Positions 1 through 9,430 are shown, counted from the stretch's first letter. The stretch is DNA of 64,000 nucleotides from Ornithinicoccus sp045032955 (GCF_045032955.1 NZ_JBJFZU010000002.1:841327-905326); one strand, 5' to 3'. The notes: a model not told the origin generated them from the letters alone. Program-made: numbers and translations.

Positions 1-2
1 TG

Positions 3-158
3 CTCGGACTCCGACGCACCTGCCGTGACGTGCGCTTCCTCGGGTCCTACCCGCGGGCGGACGGCCGGGTCCCGGCCGTGCCGCTGCACGCCGACGAACA
101 GGCCTACGAGGAGGCGGGCGCCTGGTTGGCCGGGCTCGCCCGACCGACCCGCGGCTGA
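3..158 (+). CDS. pheA: Prephenate dehydratase, C-terminal end (partial)
   Basis: The frame is open from the window edge to a TGA at 156-158. Its last 51 residues contain LRRTCRDVRFLGSYPRADG, which resembles the end of the ACT regulatory domain of actinobacterial prephenate dehydratases (typically an RR..C.DVR.LGSYPR pattern). The enzyme converts prephenate to phenylpyruvate in phenylalanine synthesis, and the ACT domain binds phenylalanine. The catalytic part lies outside the window. It converges on the SGNH gene, with only about 20 bases between the two stops. The identification rests on this short tail alone. Confidence 0.7.
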   Translation, partial: LGLRRTCRDVRFLGSYPRADGRVPAVPLHADEQAYEEAGAWLAGLARPTRG

Positions 159-178
159 CGCGGGTCAGCAGGTCGGCG

Positions 179-844
179 TCAGAGCCGCAGCCAGGGGGCC
201 CAGCCGCCGTTCAGGACCAGCCAGGCGATGAGCCCGTAGCCGGCCTGGCCGGGGTGCACGGTGTCCCCGGCAGCCAGGTCCGACTGCCACTGGTCGTGGC
301 TGAGCAGCGGGGCGAAACAGTCGACGAAGGGCACGTCGCGGCGGGCGCACACGTCGGCCTGCGCCGCGGCCAGCACCCGCAGCTGCTCGTTGACCTCGCT
401 GTCCAGCGTCGGGGTGGGCCCCACCACGAAGGTGGAGATGCCGGTGGAGCTGGCCTCGTCCAGGACGTTGGCCAGGTTCAGCCGGGAGCGCGCCGTGGTG
501 ATCCCCTGGGCCACGTCCTCACCCCCGACACCGACGACGAGGCGCCGTTCCGACCGACCCTCCCAGCGCGCCGGGCACTCGGTGCGCCAGCGGGTCATCA
601 CGTCCGCGGAGCTGGCCCCGCGCACCCCCAGGTTGTATGCCGTGAGGTCGGCCCCCGCCGCGGCGACGTCGCTGCGGCCCACCACCCGGCTGACCCAGCC
701 CAGGGCCTTGGGGTCGCCGTAGCCGGAGATGAAGCCGTCCCCGATGAAGCACAGACCCACGTCGCGGGGTCCGTCGCCTGCCTGGAAGTCCGCGCTGGGC
801 GTGTACTCCAGCTCGACCCGGTCCTCCCGTACGTCGCTGCTCAC
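179..844 (-). CDS. SGNH/GDSL-hydrolase-like protein with altered catalytic residues
   Basis: A 221-residue cytoplasmic protein with the layout of actinobacterial GDSL-type esterases. Block I is CFIGDGFISGYGDP near residue 32, block II is NLGVRGASS near residue 72, and block V, with its Asp and His, is DTVHPGQAGYG near residue 193. In active members block I reads GDS and block III reads GxND. Here block I reads GDG, so the Ser nucleophile is Gly, and block III reads GVGGED. The general Asp/His pair is kept. It may be a pseudo-enzyme or use different chemistry. It is the last gene of a run with kgd and a GNAT gene, and its ATG overlaps the upstream stop as ATGA. Substrate unknown. Confidence 0.8.
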   Translation of the reverse strand: MSSDVREDRVELEYTPSADFQAGDGPRDVGLCFIGDGFISGYGDPKALGWVSRVVGRSDVAAAGADLTAYNLGVRGASSADVMTRWRTECPARWEGRSERRLVVGVGGEDVAQGITTARSRLNLANVLDEASSTGISTFVVGPTPTLDSEVNEQLRVLAAAQADVCARRDVPFVDCFAPLLSHDQWQSDLAAGDTVHPGQAGYGLIAWLVLNGGWAPWLRL

Positions 845-1896
845 TGCTGCTCGTCCTTGTCCTCGTCGTGCAGGTCACGGTGCCACGACTGGGTCTCGTA
901 CCGGGTCTCCCAGCCGAGCGAGCGGTAGAGGCCGTCCGCCCCGGTGGGGGAGACGGCGTCCACCTCGAGCGCGACCCCGGAGCGTCCCCGGACCGCGGCG
1001 TCGGTGATCACCGTGCGGAGCAGGGCCTTGGCCACCCCGCGGCCCCGGGCCCGACGGTGCACGCCGATGTAGTCGATGTAGGAGCTGTCGGGGGCGGCCA
1101 GGCCGTCATCGCCGACGCTGCCCCTGCTGATCGAGGCGATGACCGCCCCGGCGGGCTCGCCGTCGACGGTCGCCAGCCACCAGTGGTCCCAGCGGTGCCC
1201 CGGGTCCTCACGGAGCCGGGACAGGAACTCGTCGAAGGTCTCCCGGTAGGAGTTGAAGTGGTCGGCGAACGACTCCTCGAGCACCAGGTGCACCGAGCGC
1301 AGGTCGTCCTCGTGCGGCATACCGGCGCCGCCGTCCTGGCGGACACGGAAGATCTCCACGCCCTCCTTCAGGGTCGGGGGGGTGGCGTCCGCCTCCGGGT
1401 CGGTGGGGCGGTTCATCTGCCACCAGTCGCGCACGTGCTCGTACCCGTCGGCCCGCAACCACCGCTGCTGGCGCGGGTCGTCGGCGAACGCCCCGGAGTC
1501 CAGCTGGGTCTGCGTCATCCCCCGGTCCGCGAGGATCTCCCTTCCCAGGGTCCGCACCCGGGCGTACGCCCAGGCGGCCAACGGGTCGGCCACGTCGTCC
1601 TCCAGGTCGGGATCGACCGTGACGCCCACCAGGATCCGGCCGGCCGCCCGGTCGTGCAGGCTGATCCAGACCCGGACCTGGCCCTGCGCGTCCCGCGCCA
1701 TCTCGTGGCGGTGGGTGCTCGCCCCGCGCCCGCTGACCTCGGCGGCCACCGAGTCGGACTGGGCGCCGGGCCAGCCGCGCGCCTCGAGCTCGTGCCGCCG
1801 CAGCAGACGCACCAGGTCGTCGATGTCCTCGTCCCCCGGCACCGAGGCGGTGAAGCCCGCGGGCAGGGACGGCTGGGGTGTCGTCGCGCCGGTCAT
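841..1896 (-). CDS. Tandem GNAT-fold acetyltransferase
   Basis: A 351-residue protein with two GNAT-like halves. The C-terminal half (about residues 190-345) has the acetyl-CoA pyrophosphate loop in YIGVHRRARGRGVAKALLR and the typical end GADGLYRSLGWE. The N-terminal half (about 10-180) looks like a GNAT fold without a clear acetyl-CoA loop. This double architecture resembles mycothiol synthase MshD and other actinobacterial double-GNAT proteins, but nothing here identifies the substrate. The ATG at 1896 was chosen because it overlaps the kgd stop as ATGA, which implies translational coupling. The stop overlaps the next start in the same way. Confidence 0.8.
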   Translation of the reverse strand: MTGATTPQPSLPAGFTASVPGDEDIDDLVRLLRRHELEARGWPGAQSDSVAAEVSGRGASTHRHEMARDAQGQVRVWISLHDRAAGRILVGVTVDPDLEDDVADPLAAWAYARVRTLGREILADRGMTQTQLDSGAFADDPRQQRWLRADGYEHVRDWWQMNRPTDPEADATPPTLKEGVEIFRVRQDGGAGMPHEDDLRSVHLVLEESFADHFNSYRETFDEFLSRLREDPGHRWDHWWLATVDGEPAGAVIASISRGSVGDDGLAAPDSSYIDYIGVHRRARGRGVAKALLRTVITDAAVRGRSGVALEVDAVSPTGADGLYRSLGWETRYETQSWHRDLHDEDKDEQQ

Positions 1897-4800
1897 GCGC
1901 GCGCGGAGAAGGCCTCGTCGTGCAGCGCGGCCTGCTCGACCGCGTGCACCTTGGCCGACCCGGTGGCCGGGGCCGCCGAGGCCGGTCTGCTGGCGACCCG
2001 CAACGGACGTTCCTCCCCGTGCCGGCGCAGCTCGTCGGGCAGGTTCAGCGCCATGAACGGCCAGGCACCCTGGTTCTTCGGCTCGTTCTGGACCCACACC
2101 AGCTCGGCGTTCGGGTAGCTGGTGGTGATGTCGGCCAGCTGCTTGCCGGGGATCGGGTAGAGCTGCTCGACCCGGACGATCGCGGTGCGCTCGTCCTCCC
2201 GGGTGGACCGCTCGTCCTCGAGGTCGTGCACCAGCTTGCTGGAGGCGATCAGGACGCGCTCCACCTTGTCGCGGTCCAGCTCGGCCCGGTCCGCCAGGAC
2301 CGGCTCGAAGGTGCCCTCGGTGAAGTCCTGCGGTGCGCTGGCCGCGGCCTTGAGCCGGAGCATGGCCTTCGGGGTGAAGACCACCAGCGGACGGCGGGGC
2401 CGGGCGGTGGCGTGCTGGCGCAGCAGGTGGAAGTAGGAGGCCGGGGTCGAGGGGTAGGCGACCATCATGTTGTCCTCGGCGCACAGCTGCAGGTAGCGCT
2501 CGATGCGGGCGGAGGAGTGGTCCGGTCCCTGGCCCTCGTAGCCGTGCGGCAGCAGCAGCACGACCGAGCTGCGCTGGTCCCACTTCTGCTCCGAGGAGCT
2601 GATGAACTCGTCGACGATGATCTGCGCGCCGTTGGCGAAGTCGCCGAACTGCGCCTCCCAGAGCACCAGCGCGTCCGTCTTCTCCACCGAGTAGCCGTAC
2701 TCGAAGCCGACGGCGGCGAACTCCGAGAGCAGCGAGTCGTAGATCTCGAACGGGGCCTGGTCCTCCGACAGGTGGTGCAGCGGGGTCCAGTTGTGCGCCG
2801 CCTTGTTGTCGGTGAGGACGGCGTGCCGCTGGACGAAGGTGCCGCGTCGGCTGTCCTGGCCGTTGAGGCGCACCGGTGTGCCCTCCATCACCAGCGAGCC
2901 GAAGGCGATCAGCTCTCCCATCGCCCAGTCGATGCCGCCGTCGCGGGTCATCGCCTTGCGCGAGGCCATCAGCTTGGCCAGCTTGGGGTGCACGACGAAG
3001 CCCTCGGGCGGGGTGTCGAAGGCGTCGCCGATGGCGTGCAGCACGCCTTCGCTGATCGCCGTCGGCCGGGGCCGGGTGGCCTGGTCGCCCTCGTCCTGGG
3101 CGTGCGGGCGCTCCAGGCCCTGGGTGCCGTCTCCCTCGCGCAGCGCCTTCTTGGTCTCGGTGAAGACGTTCTCCAGCTGGCGCTGGTAGTCGCGCAGCGC
3201 CGCCTCGGCCTCGTCGACGGAGATGTCGCCACGACCGATGAGGGACTCGGTGTAGAGCTTGCGGACCGAGCGCTTGGCCTCGATCAGGTCGTACATCAGC
3301 GGCTGCGTCATCGAGGGGTCGTCGCCCTCGTTGTGGCCCCGGCGGCGGTAGCAGACCATGTCGATGACGACGTCCTTGCCGAACTTCTGCCGGAACTCGT
3401 AGGACACCTCGGCGACCCGGGCCACGGCCTCGGGGTCGTCGCCGTTGACGTGGAACACCGGCGCCTGCACGGTCCGCGCCAGGTCGGTGCAGTAGACCGA
3501 GGAGCGCGAGTGCTGCGGCGCGGTGGTGAACCCGACCTGGTTGTTGATGACGACGTGCAGCGTCCCGCCGGTCCGGTATGCCGGGAGCTGGGACATCTGG
3601 ATCGTCTCCAGCACCACCCCCTGGCCGGCGAAGGCCGCATCCCCGTGCAGCAGCACCGGGAGCACCGAGTACGGGTCCTGGCCGGTCTCCCGGCTGAGCC
3701 GGTCCTGCTTGGCGCGGGTGATGCCCTCCAGGACCGGGTTGACGGCCTCCAGGTGGGAGGGGTTCGCGGCCAGGTAGACGCGGGTGGTCTTGCCGTCCTC
3801 GGTGGTGAACTCACCCTCGGTGCCCAGGTGGTACTTCACGTCGCCGGAGCCCTGCACCGACCCCGGGGCGTGCTTGCCCTCGAACTCGCGGAAGATCTGG
3901 CCGTAGGACTTGCCGGCCAGGTTGGCCAGCACGTTCAGTCGGCCGCGGTGCGGCATACCGATGGTGACCTCGGTGAGCCCGTCGTCCGCGGCCCGGTTGA
4001 GCACCTTGTCCAGCAGCGCGATGACCGACTCGCCGCCCTCCAGGCTGAACCGCTTCTGGCCGACGAACTTGGTCTGCAGGAAGGTCTCGAAGGCCTCCGC
4101 CGCGTTCAGCCGCCGCAGGATGCGCAGCTGCTCGGCCGGGGCCGGCTTCTCGAAGGGGACCTCGAGCTTCTTCTGGAACCACTCCCGCTGCTCGGGGTCC
4201 TGGATGTGCATGTACTCCACCCCGACGGTGCGGCAGTAGGAGTCGCGCAGGATGCCGAGGATGCGGCGCAGGCTGAGCCGGGGCTTGCCGCCGAAGCCCC
4301 CGGTGGGGACCTCCCGGTCCAGGTCCCAGAGGGTCAGCCCGTGGTTCTCGATGGCGAGGTCGGGATGCCGGCGCTGCCGGTACTCCAACGGGTCGGTGTC
4401 CGCCATCAGGTGGCCGCGGACCCGGTAGGCGTGGATCAGCTCCTGGATCCGGCTCGGCTTGGAGATGTCGTCGTCGTGGGTCGCCGAGATGTCCGGGGCC
4501 CAGCGGATGGGCTCGTAGGGGATCCGCAGCGAGGTGAAGATGTCGTCGTAGAAGCCGTCGTCACCCAGCAGCAGGCCGTGCATGATCTTGAGGAACTCAC
4601 CGGACTGCGCGCCCTGGATGATCCGGTGGTCGTAGGTCGAGGTGAGCGTGAGGATCTTGCTGACGCCGTTGTCGAGCAACCGCTCGGTGGCGGCGCCCTG
4701 CCACTCGGCCGGGTAGTCCAGCGCACCCACCCCGACGATGGTGCCCTGGCCCTTCATCAGCCGCGGGACCGAGTGGAGGGTCCCGATGCCACCGGGGTTC

Positions 4801-5777
4801 GTCAGGCTGATGGTGGTGCCCTGGAAGTCCTCGATCGTCAGCTTGTTGTCCCGGGCCTTGCGCACGATCTTCTCGTAGGCGGTCCAGAACTCGTAGAACG
4901 TCATCTCCTCGGCGCTCTTGATGCTCGGCACCAGGAGCTGCCGGGTCCCGTCCGGCTTGGGGACGTCGATGGCCAGACCGAGGTTGATGTGCGCCGGCTC
5001 CACCAGCATGGGCTTGCCGCCCTCGGTGGCGAACCCGTTGTTCATCGCGGGCATCGTCCGCAGCGCCCGGATCATCGCGTAGCCGATGACGTGGGTGAAG
5101 CTCACCTTGCCGCCACGGCTGCGGGAGAGGTGGTTGTTGATCACCGTGCGGTTGTCGATCAGCAACTTGGCCGGCAGGTTGCGGGCGCTGGTCGCGGTCG
5201 GGACCTCCAGCGAGGACTCCATGTTGGTCACCACCCGGGCCACCGCACCCTTGAGCGGCTTCAGGGTGACCTCGGACTGCGGTCCTGCGGACTTGGGGGC
5301 GGGGGCCTCGCGTGCCATGGGTGTCGCCTTGCTGTCCTTCTCGCCGTCCTTCTTCTCCTGCGTGCCCTTCTCGGTGTCCGCCCGGGTCGTGTCCTGCTCC
5401 TGCGCTGCGGGCTCGGCCTTCGGCTCGGTCTTCTTCGCCGGTGCCGGGTCGGCCTTCGCCGTCGTCGTCGCGGCGGCGCCGGACGTCTTCCGGGGCGGCG
5501 CCGGCGCCACCTTGGCGGTGCGGGGGGCGGGACCGGGTGCGGCGCCCGGGTCGTCGCTCGGTCCGCTGCTCACGGCCGGGTCCGCACCCGACCCGCCGGA
5601 CGTGCCGCCACCGCTGCCCCCGGAGCCGTTGCTGCTCGGCGTCCCTTGCTCGAAGTACCGACGCCAGGCAGGGTCGACCGACCCCGGATCCTGGTCGAAC
5701 TGCTCACGCTTCTCCTCGACGAGCCATTCGTTGGCTCCGAAGTCGGTCGTGGTGTCGCTGCTCTGCGGGTTGGCCAC
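1893..5777 (-). CDS. kgd: Multifunctional 2-oxoglutarate decarboxylase/dehydrogenase E1 with fused E2-type acyltransferase domain
   Basis: About 1294 residues. The protein has the actinobacterial Kgd/OdhA layout. It starts with a short E1 lead segment (GANEWLVEEKREQF, then DPAWRRYFE). A Pro/Ala/Lys-rich linker follows to about residue 165, then an E2-like acyltransferase domain with catalytic His384 in YDHRIIQGAQ, and last the thiamine-diphosphate E1 part (LHGDAAFAGQGVV, INNQVGFTT, CYRRRGHNEGDDP). It feeds 2-oxoglutarate into the TCA cycle, using E3 and E2 partners encoded elsewhere, and in mycobacteria it is restrained by the FHA protein GarA. The GTG at 5777 is preferred: an AGAGAAGG stretch precedes it, and the protein then begins VANPQSS as relatives do. 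A longer frame begins at 5819. First gene of the kgd-GNAT-SGNH run. Confidence 0.96.
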   Translation of the reverse strand: MANPQSSDTTTDFGANEWLVEEKREQFDQDPGSVDPAWRRYFEQGTPSSNGSGGSGGGTSGGSGADPAVSSGPSDDPGAAPGPAPRTAKVAPAPPRKTSGAAATTTAKADPAPAKKTEPKAEPAAQEQDTTRADTEKGTQEKKDGEKDSKATPMAREAPAPKSAGPQSEVTLKPLKGAVARVVTNMESSLEVPTATSARNLPAKLLIDNRTVINNHLSRSRGGKVSFTHVIGYAMIRALRTMPAMNNGFATEGGKPMLVEPAHINLGLAIDVPKPDGTRQLLVPSIKSAEEMTFYEFWTAYEKIVRKARDNKLTIEDFQGTTISLTNPGGIGTLHSVPRLMKGQGTIVGVGALDYPAEWQGAATERLLDNGVSKILTLTSTYDHRIIQGAQSGEFLKIMHGLLLGDDGFYDDIFTSLRIPYEPIRWAPDISATHDDDISKPSRIQELIHAYRVRGHLMADTDPLEYRQRRHPDLAIENHGLTLWDLDREVPTGGFGGKPRLSLRRILGILRDSYCRTVGVEYMHIQDPEQREWFQKKLEVPFEKPAPAEQLRILRRLNAAEAFETFLQTKFVGQKRFSLEGGESVIALLDKVLNRAADDGLTEVTIGMPHRGRLNVLANLAGKSYGQIFREFEGKHAPGSVQGSGDVKYHLGTEGEFTTEDGKTTRVYLAANPSHLEAVNPVLEGITRAKQDRLSRETGQDPYSVLPVLLHGDAAFAGQGVVLETIQMSQLPAYRTGGTLHVVINNQVGFTTAPQHSRSSVYCTDLARTVQAPVFHVNGDDPEAVARVAEVSYEFRQKFGKDVVIDMVCYRRRGHNEGDDPSMTQPLMYDLIEAKRSVRKLYTESLIGRGDISVDEAEAALRDYQRQLENVFTETKKALREGDGTQGLERPHAQDEGDQATRPRPTAISEGVLHAIGDAFDTPPEGFVVHPKLAKLMASRKAMTRDGGIDWAMGELIAFGSLVMEGTPVRLNGQDSRRGTFVQRHAVLTDNKAAHNWTPLHHLSEDQAPFEIYDSLLSEFAAVGFEYGYSVEKTDALVLWEAQFGDFANGAQIIVDEFISSSEQKWDQRSSVVLLLPHGYEGQGPDHSSARIERYLQLCAEDNMMVAYPSTPASYFHLLRQHATARPRRPLVVFTPKAMLRLKAAASAPQDFTEGTFEPVLADRAELDRDKVERVLIASSKLVHDLEDERSTREDERTAIVRVEQLYPIPGKQLADITTSYPNAELVWVQNEPKNQGAWPFMALNLPDELRRHGEERPLRVASRPASAAPATGSAKVHAVEQAALHDEAFSARA

Positions 5778-5886
5778 GGAGTTTGCGCCTTCTCTCAACG
5801 TCTGGGGGCTGCCGCGCACGGCACTCGGTGCACGTGCGCCACCAGCCTATCGTCCCGGGCCTCGACACGCGCGAGGCGGGCCGACC

Positions 5887-6726
5887 TCAGGTCACGTCGC
5901 GCCGGCTGGTGAGCAGCCAGCCCAGGAAGGTCATCACCAGGGCGTACCCGAGCAGCGTCAGCGCACCCACCCACCAGGTGAGCGGGTCGTCGCCGCCGCC
6001 CAGGCTCTGGGCGGCACCGGGGTCGATCCCGGCGAACAGGTCGAGGGCGCTGGTGCTGGCCTGGCTCGGGAAGAACCGGGCCAGGTCGGCCAGGGCGTCG
6101 ACGAAGGTGAGGCCCACCCCGAGCAGCGGCTCGACGAGCAGGGTCACCCCCACCCCCACGAAGAGCGCCACCACCTGGTTGGTGATCAGCACCCCCAGCC
6201 CGAAGCCCATCAGCCCCCAGAGGACCAGCACGAGCATCATCCGGGCGAAGGTGGCCGCCAGACCGGCGGGGTCGGGCAGCAGCGGGAGGTCCGCGGCTGC
6301 CAGTGTCGCGCCACCGCCCAGCAGGCTGCCGACCAGGAAGGCGACCGAGCTGATCAGCACGATGACGACCAGCGCGCTCACCTTGGCGGCGATCAGCCGA
6401 CCGCGGCGGGGAGCGGACAGCAACGAGGAGGTGATGGTCTTGTGCCGGTACTCCCCGCTCATCGACAGGATGCCCAGCACCAGGGCCAGCAGATAGCCCA
6501 TCTGCACGGCACCGGTGTAGACCAGCCGGGCGACGGCCTCGTCACCGAACAGCTCGGCCGGACGCACCAGCTCGCCGTCGGGACCGGGGAACTGTCCGAT
6601 GACCGCGAGGAAGAGCCCCTGGAGGGCCGCGAAGGCGGCACCCAGGATCAGCATCGCCAGCGGCATCGACCAGGAGAGCCGGGTGGTGAAGTTCTTGCGC
6701 AGCTCGGCGCGGACCAACGAGATCAT
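5887..6726 (-). CDS. ABC-2 type exporter permease
   Basis: A 279-residue integral membrane protein with about six hydrophobic segments. Its N-terminus MISLVRAELRKNFTTRLSW is typical of ABC-2 permeases, and EYRHKTITSSLLSAPRRGR is the usual cytoplasmic loop after the second segment. The start codon shares one base with the stop of the ATPase gene (TGATG), so the two subunits are translationally coupled. The pair should form a homodimeric or heteromeric exporter. The cargo cannot be told; related pairs often handle lipids, antibiotics or lantibiotic-like compounds. Confidence 0.88.
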   Translation of the reverse strand: MISLVRAELRKNFTTRLSWSMPLAMLILGAAFAALQGLFLAVIGQFPGPDGELVRPAELFGDEAVARLVYTGAVQMGYLLALVLGILSMSGEYRHKTITSSLLSAPRRGRLIAAKVSALVVIVLISSVAFLVGSLLGGGATLAAADLPLLPDPAGLAATFARMMLVLVLWGLMGFGLGVLITNQVVALFVGVGVTLLVEPLLGVGLTFVDALADLARFFPSQASTSALDLFAGIDPGAAQSLGGGDDPLTWWVGALTLLGYALVMTFLGWLLTSRRDVT

Positions 6727-7679
6727 CAGGCGGCCTCCGTGCCGTTCGAGAGGTTGCGGTTGCGGTGCTCGGGCGACTCGGTGAGATCGAGGAAGAGCTG
6801 CTCCAGGTCGGTGCGCAGGGGGCGCAGCTCGTGCAGGGGGTGACCCGCGGCGTGCGCGACGTCGCCGATCCGGCTGAGGTCGTCCCCGGCGACCCGCAGG
6901 CCACCGTCCTCGGGCTCGACGCTCATCCCGGCCTCCTGCAGTGCGCGGGCCAGGCCCGCCGGGTCGGCGGTCCGCACCAGCGCGGCCGGGTCCCCGTGCA
7001 GCTCGTCCATGGTGCCGCGACGGACCAGGTGCCCGTTGGCGATGATGATGACGTCCTCGACGGTCTGCTCGACCTCAGCCAGCAGGTGCGAGCTGACCAG
7101 GACGGTCTTGCCCTGCTCCTGCGCCAGGTGGCGCATGAAGCCGCGCATCCACCGGATGCCCTCGGGGTCCAGCCCGTTGGCCGGCTCGTCCAGCAGCAGG
7201 ACGTCGGGGTCACCCAGCAGGGCGGCGGCGAGACCGAGGCGCTGGCGCATCCCCATCGAGTAGTTGCCGGCCTTCTTGCGGGCGGCGCCAGGGATCCCCA
7301 CCAGCTCCAGCAGCTCGTCGACACGGGAGTCGGGGATGTCGTGGCCGGCCGCCAGCACCCGCAGGTGGTTGCGGCCGCTGCGACCGGGGTGGAAGCCGGT
7401 GGCCTCCAGCGCGGCGCCGACCGTGCGCATCGGCTGCTCCAGGTCGGCATACCGGGACCCGCCGATCAGGGCCTGGCCGGAGGTCGGGCGGATGAGTCCC
7501 AGGAGCATCCGCAGGCTCGTGGTCTTGCCGGCTCCGTTGGGGCCCAGGAAGCCGGTGACCCGGCCCGGCGCGACCTCGAAGGTGAGGTCGTCGACCGCCC
7601 GGAAGGAGCCGAAGGTCTTGGAGAGGCCCTGCACGCTGATGCCGGTCCCCTGCCTCGGGGGCATGGCTGTCGTCGTCAT
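6726..7679 (-). CDS. ABC transporter ATP-binding subunit
   Basis: About 317 residues. Visible motifs are Walker A (GPNGAGKTTS, near residue 45), the signature YSMGMRQRLGLA, Walker B with DVLLLDEPANGLD, and the switch His in VSSHLL. The C-terminal ~80 residues form the accessory domain seen in BcrA/CcmA-type exporter ATPases. It energises the permease encoded directly downstream. The ATG at 7679 gives MTTTAMPP; an upstream in-frame ATG at 7715 would add 12 residues. No clear Shine-Dalgarno precedes either. Confidence 0.92.
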   Translation of the reverse strand: MTTTAMPPRQGTGISVQGLSKTFGSFRAVDDLTFEVAPGRVTGFLGPNGAGKTTSLRMLLGLIRPTSGQALIGGSRYADLEQPMRTVGAALEATGFHPGRSGRNHLRVLAAGHDIPDSRVDELLELVGIPGAARKKAGNYSMGMRQRLGLAAALLGDPDVLLLDEPANGLDPEGIRWMRGFMRHLAQEQGKTVLVSSHLLAEVEQTVEDVIIIANGHLVRRGTMDELHGDPAALVRTADPAGLARALQEAGMSVEPEDGGLRVAGDDLSRIGDVAHAAGHPLHELRPLRTDLEQLFLDLTESPEHRNRNLSNGTEAA

Positions 7680-7769
7680 GGCAAGAGTCAAACATCGCGG
7701 CAGGCCCTGGTGCATCGTCCCCAGGGCTGATCCTGGGGTGGGCCGGCTCCGTCACGGGGAGGAGGGACC

Positions 7770-9200
7770 TCAGCTCAGCCGCACCACCACGGTCTTGGTC
7801 CGGGTCAGGGCGGCAAGCGCCTCGATGCCCTTCTCGCGGCCGTAGCCCGAGTCCTTGACGCCACCGAAGGGGAGCTCGACGCCGCCTCCTGCGCCGAAGG
7901 TGTTGACGAAGACCTGACCGGCCTCCAGCCGCCCGGCCAACCGGTGGGCACGCGACAGGTCACGGGTCCAGAGCGCCGCCAGCAGGCCGTAGCGGGTGCC
8001 GTTGGCCAGGGCGAGGGCCTCCTCCTCGTCCTCGAAGGGGAGGGTGACCAGCACCGGGCCGAAGACCTCCTCCTGCGCGATCGGCTCCTGCGGGTCCACG
8101 CCGTCGATGAGGGTCGGCAGCCAGAACGACCCGGAGGCGAGGCGCTCGTCCTCGGGTGCCCCGCCCCCGACGACGACCTCGCCCCGTCGGACCCCGTCCA
8201 CGTAGCCCCGGACCCGGTCCTGCTGGCGGGCCGAGACCAGCGGGCCCAGGTCGGGGTCGGTGAGCCCTGCCCCCAGCGAGGTGGCGGCGAAACGCTCGGC
8301 GAGGGCGGCGACCAGCTCCGCGCGGACGCTGGAGTGCACCACCAGCCGGGACCCGGCCGAGCAGGTCTGGCCGGCGTTCTGCAGGATGCTCCGGGTGATC
8401 GCGTCCGCCGCCACCTGCAGGTCGGCGTCGGCGAAGACGACGTGCGCGGACTTGCCGCCCAGCTCGAGCACGGTCGGCACCACCCGGTCGGCGGCGGCGT
8501 GGGCGATCAACGAGCCGGTCTCGGTGGACCCCACGAAGCCCAGGTGGGAGACCCCGGGGTGCGCGCACAGCGCGGCCCCCGCCTCTGCGCCCAGGCCGGG
8601 GACGACGTTGACCAGCCCGGCGGGCAGCCCCGCCTCGATGGCCAGCGCGCCGAGCGCGACCGCGGTCCGGGGCGTCTCGTCGGCGGGCTTGAGGACGATC
8701 GCGTTCCCGGTGGCGACGGCGGCCGCCACCGACCGGGAGGCGAGCTGGAGCGGGTAGTTCCAGGCCACGATGTTGCCGACGACCCCGTAGGGCTCGTGCC
8801 GGGTGTAGACGTGCGTGTCCGGGCCCAGCGGGATGGTCTGGCCGTAGTGGGCCTCGATGACGCGGCCGTAGAAGCGGAAGTAGCGGGCCGCGACGGTCGC
8901 GTCGGCCCGGGCCTGGCTCAGCGGCTTCCCGGTGTCCTGGGACTCCGTGCGGGCCAGCTGCTCGCGGTCCCGGTCGACCAGGTCGGCCAGCCGGGCCAGC
9001 GCGTCCGCGCGCTGCTCGGTGGGCACCGCGGCCCACCCAGGCTGGGCGGCGGTCGCGGCCTGCACGGCCTGGTCCACCTCGGCGGGGCCGTTGCGGGCGA
9101 CGGTGCCGATGAGGCTGCCGTCGGCAGGGTCGAGGTTGTCGTAGGTGCGCTGGGCCGGGAGGCTCTCGCCGCCGACGAGCGCCAAGGTGGGCGACGTCAT
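7770..9200 (-). CDS. NAD(P)-dependent aldehyde dehydrogenase (betaine-aldehyde type)
   Basis: A 476-residue cytosolic ALDH-superfamily enzyme of normal length. Catalytic Cys is in NAGQTCSAGSR, the general-base Glu in VLELGGKSAH, and the Rossmann glycine motif in FVGSTETG. The active-site Asn region is NIVAWNYPL. It oxidises an aldehyde to an acid. Similarity to betaine-aldehyde and succinate-semialdehyde dehydrogenases suggests a small amino- or quaternary aldehyde, but the substrate is not fixed. The ATG at 9200 is supported by a TACGGT box seven bases upstream and no Shine-Dalgarno, as expected of a leaderless message. Monocistronic. Confidence 0.92.
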   Translation of the reverse strand: MTSPTLALVGGESLPAQRTYDNLDPADGSLIGTVARNGPAEVDQAVQAATAAQPGWAAVPTEQRADALARLADLVDRDREQLARTESQDTGKPLSQARADATVAARYFRFYGRVIEAHYGQTIPLGPDTHVYTRHEPYGVVGNIVAWNYPLQLASRSVAAAVATGNAIVLKPADETPRTAVALGALAIEAGLPAGLVNVVPGLGAEAGAALCAHPGVSHLGFVGSTETGSLIAHAAADRVVPTVLELGGKSAHVVFADADLQVAADAITRSILQNAGQTCSAGSRLVVHSSVRAELVAALAERFAATSLGAGLTDPDLGPLVSARQQDRVRGYVDGVRRGEVVVGGGAPEDERLASGSFWLPTLIDGVDPQEPIAQEEVFGPVLVTLPFEDEEEALALANGTRYGLLAALWTRDLSRAHRLAGRLEAGQVFVNTFGAGGGVELPFGGVKDSGYGREKGIEALAALTRTKTVVVRLS

Positions 9201-9207
9201 GGGGATC

Positions 9208-9213
9208 ACCGTA
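9208..9213 (-). promoter_or_regulatory. Putative -10 box of the aldehyde dehydrogenase gene
   Basis: TACGGT on the minus strand, seven bases before the ATG at 9200. Matches the actinobacterial TANNNT -10 pattern, placing the transcript start at or next to the start codon. Confidence 0.5.
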
Positions 9214-9286
9214 TGCCGTGCGATGGTCCGGGTCGCCACGGGCGGGGCCTCGGTGTCACCGGCGCCGGCCTCGGAACGAGGATGGG

Positions 9287-9358
9287 CGCCCCCGGCAGGA
9301 TTCGAACCTGCGCTCCCGCCTCCGGAGGGCGGTGCTCTATCCCCTGAGCTACGGGGGC
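9287..9358 (-). tRNA. tRNA-Arg (anticodon CCG)
   Basis: The cloverleaf can be drawn in full. The acceptor stem pairs GCCCCCG with CGGGGGC. The D-arm is GCTC/GAGC. The anticodon stem CCGCC/GGCGG carries loop CTCCGGA, giving anticodon CCG, which reads the Arg codon CGG. The T-arm is GCAGG-TTCGAAT-CCTGC. The discriminator base is G and the 3' CCA is not encoded. It lies back to back with argS, 85 bases apart, so the arginyl-tRNA synthetase sits beside one of its substrates. CGG is a much-used codon in this DNA. Confidence 0.97.
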
Positions 9359-9430
9359 AACAGCGAGAAACTCTAGCAGTCGGGCGCTCGCAGGCCACAA
9401 TCCGTGTGCGGACCCCCGACGGCCCGCCCC

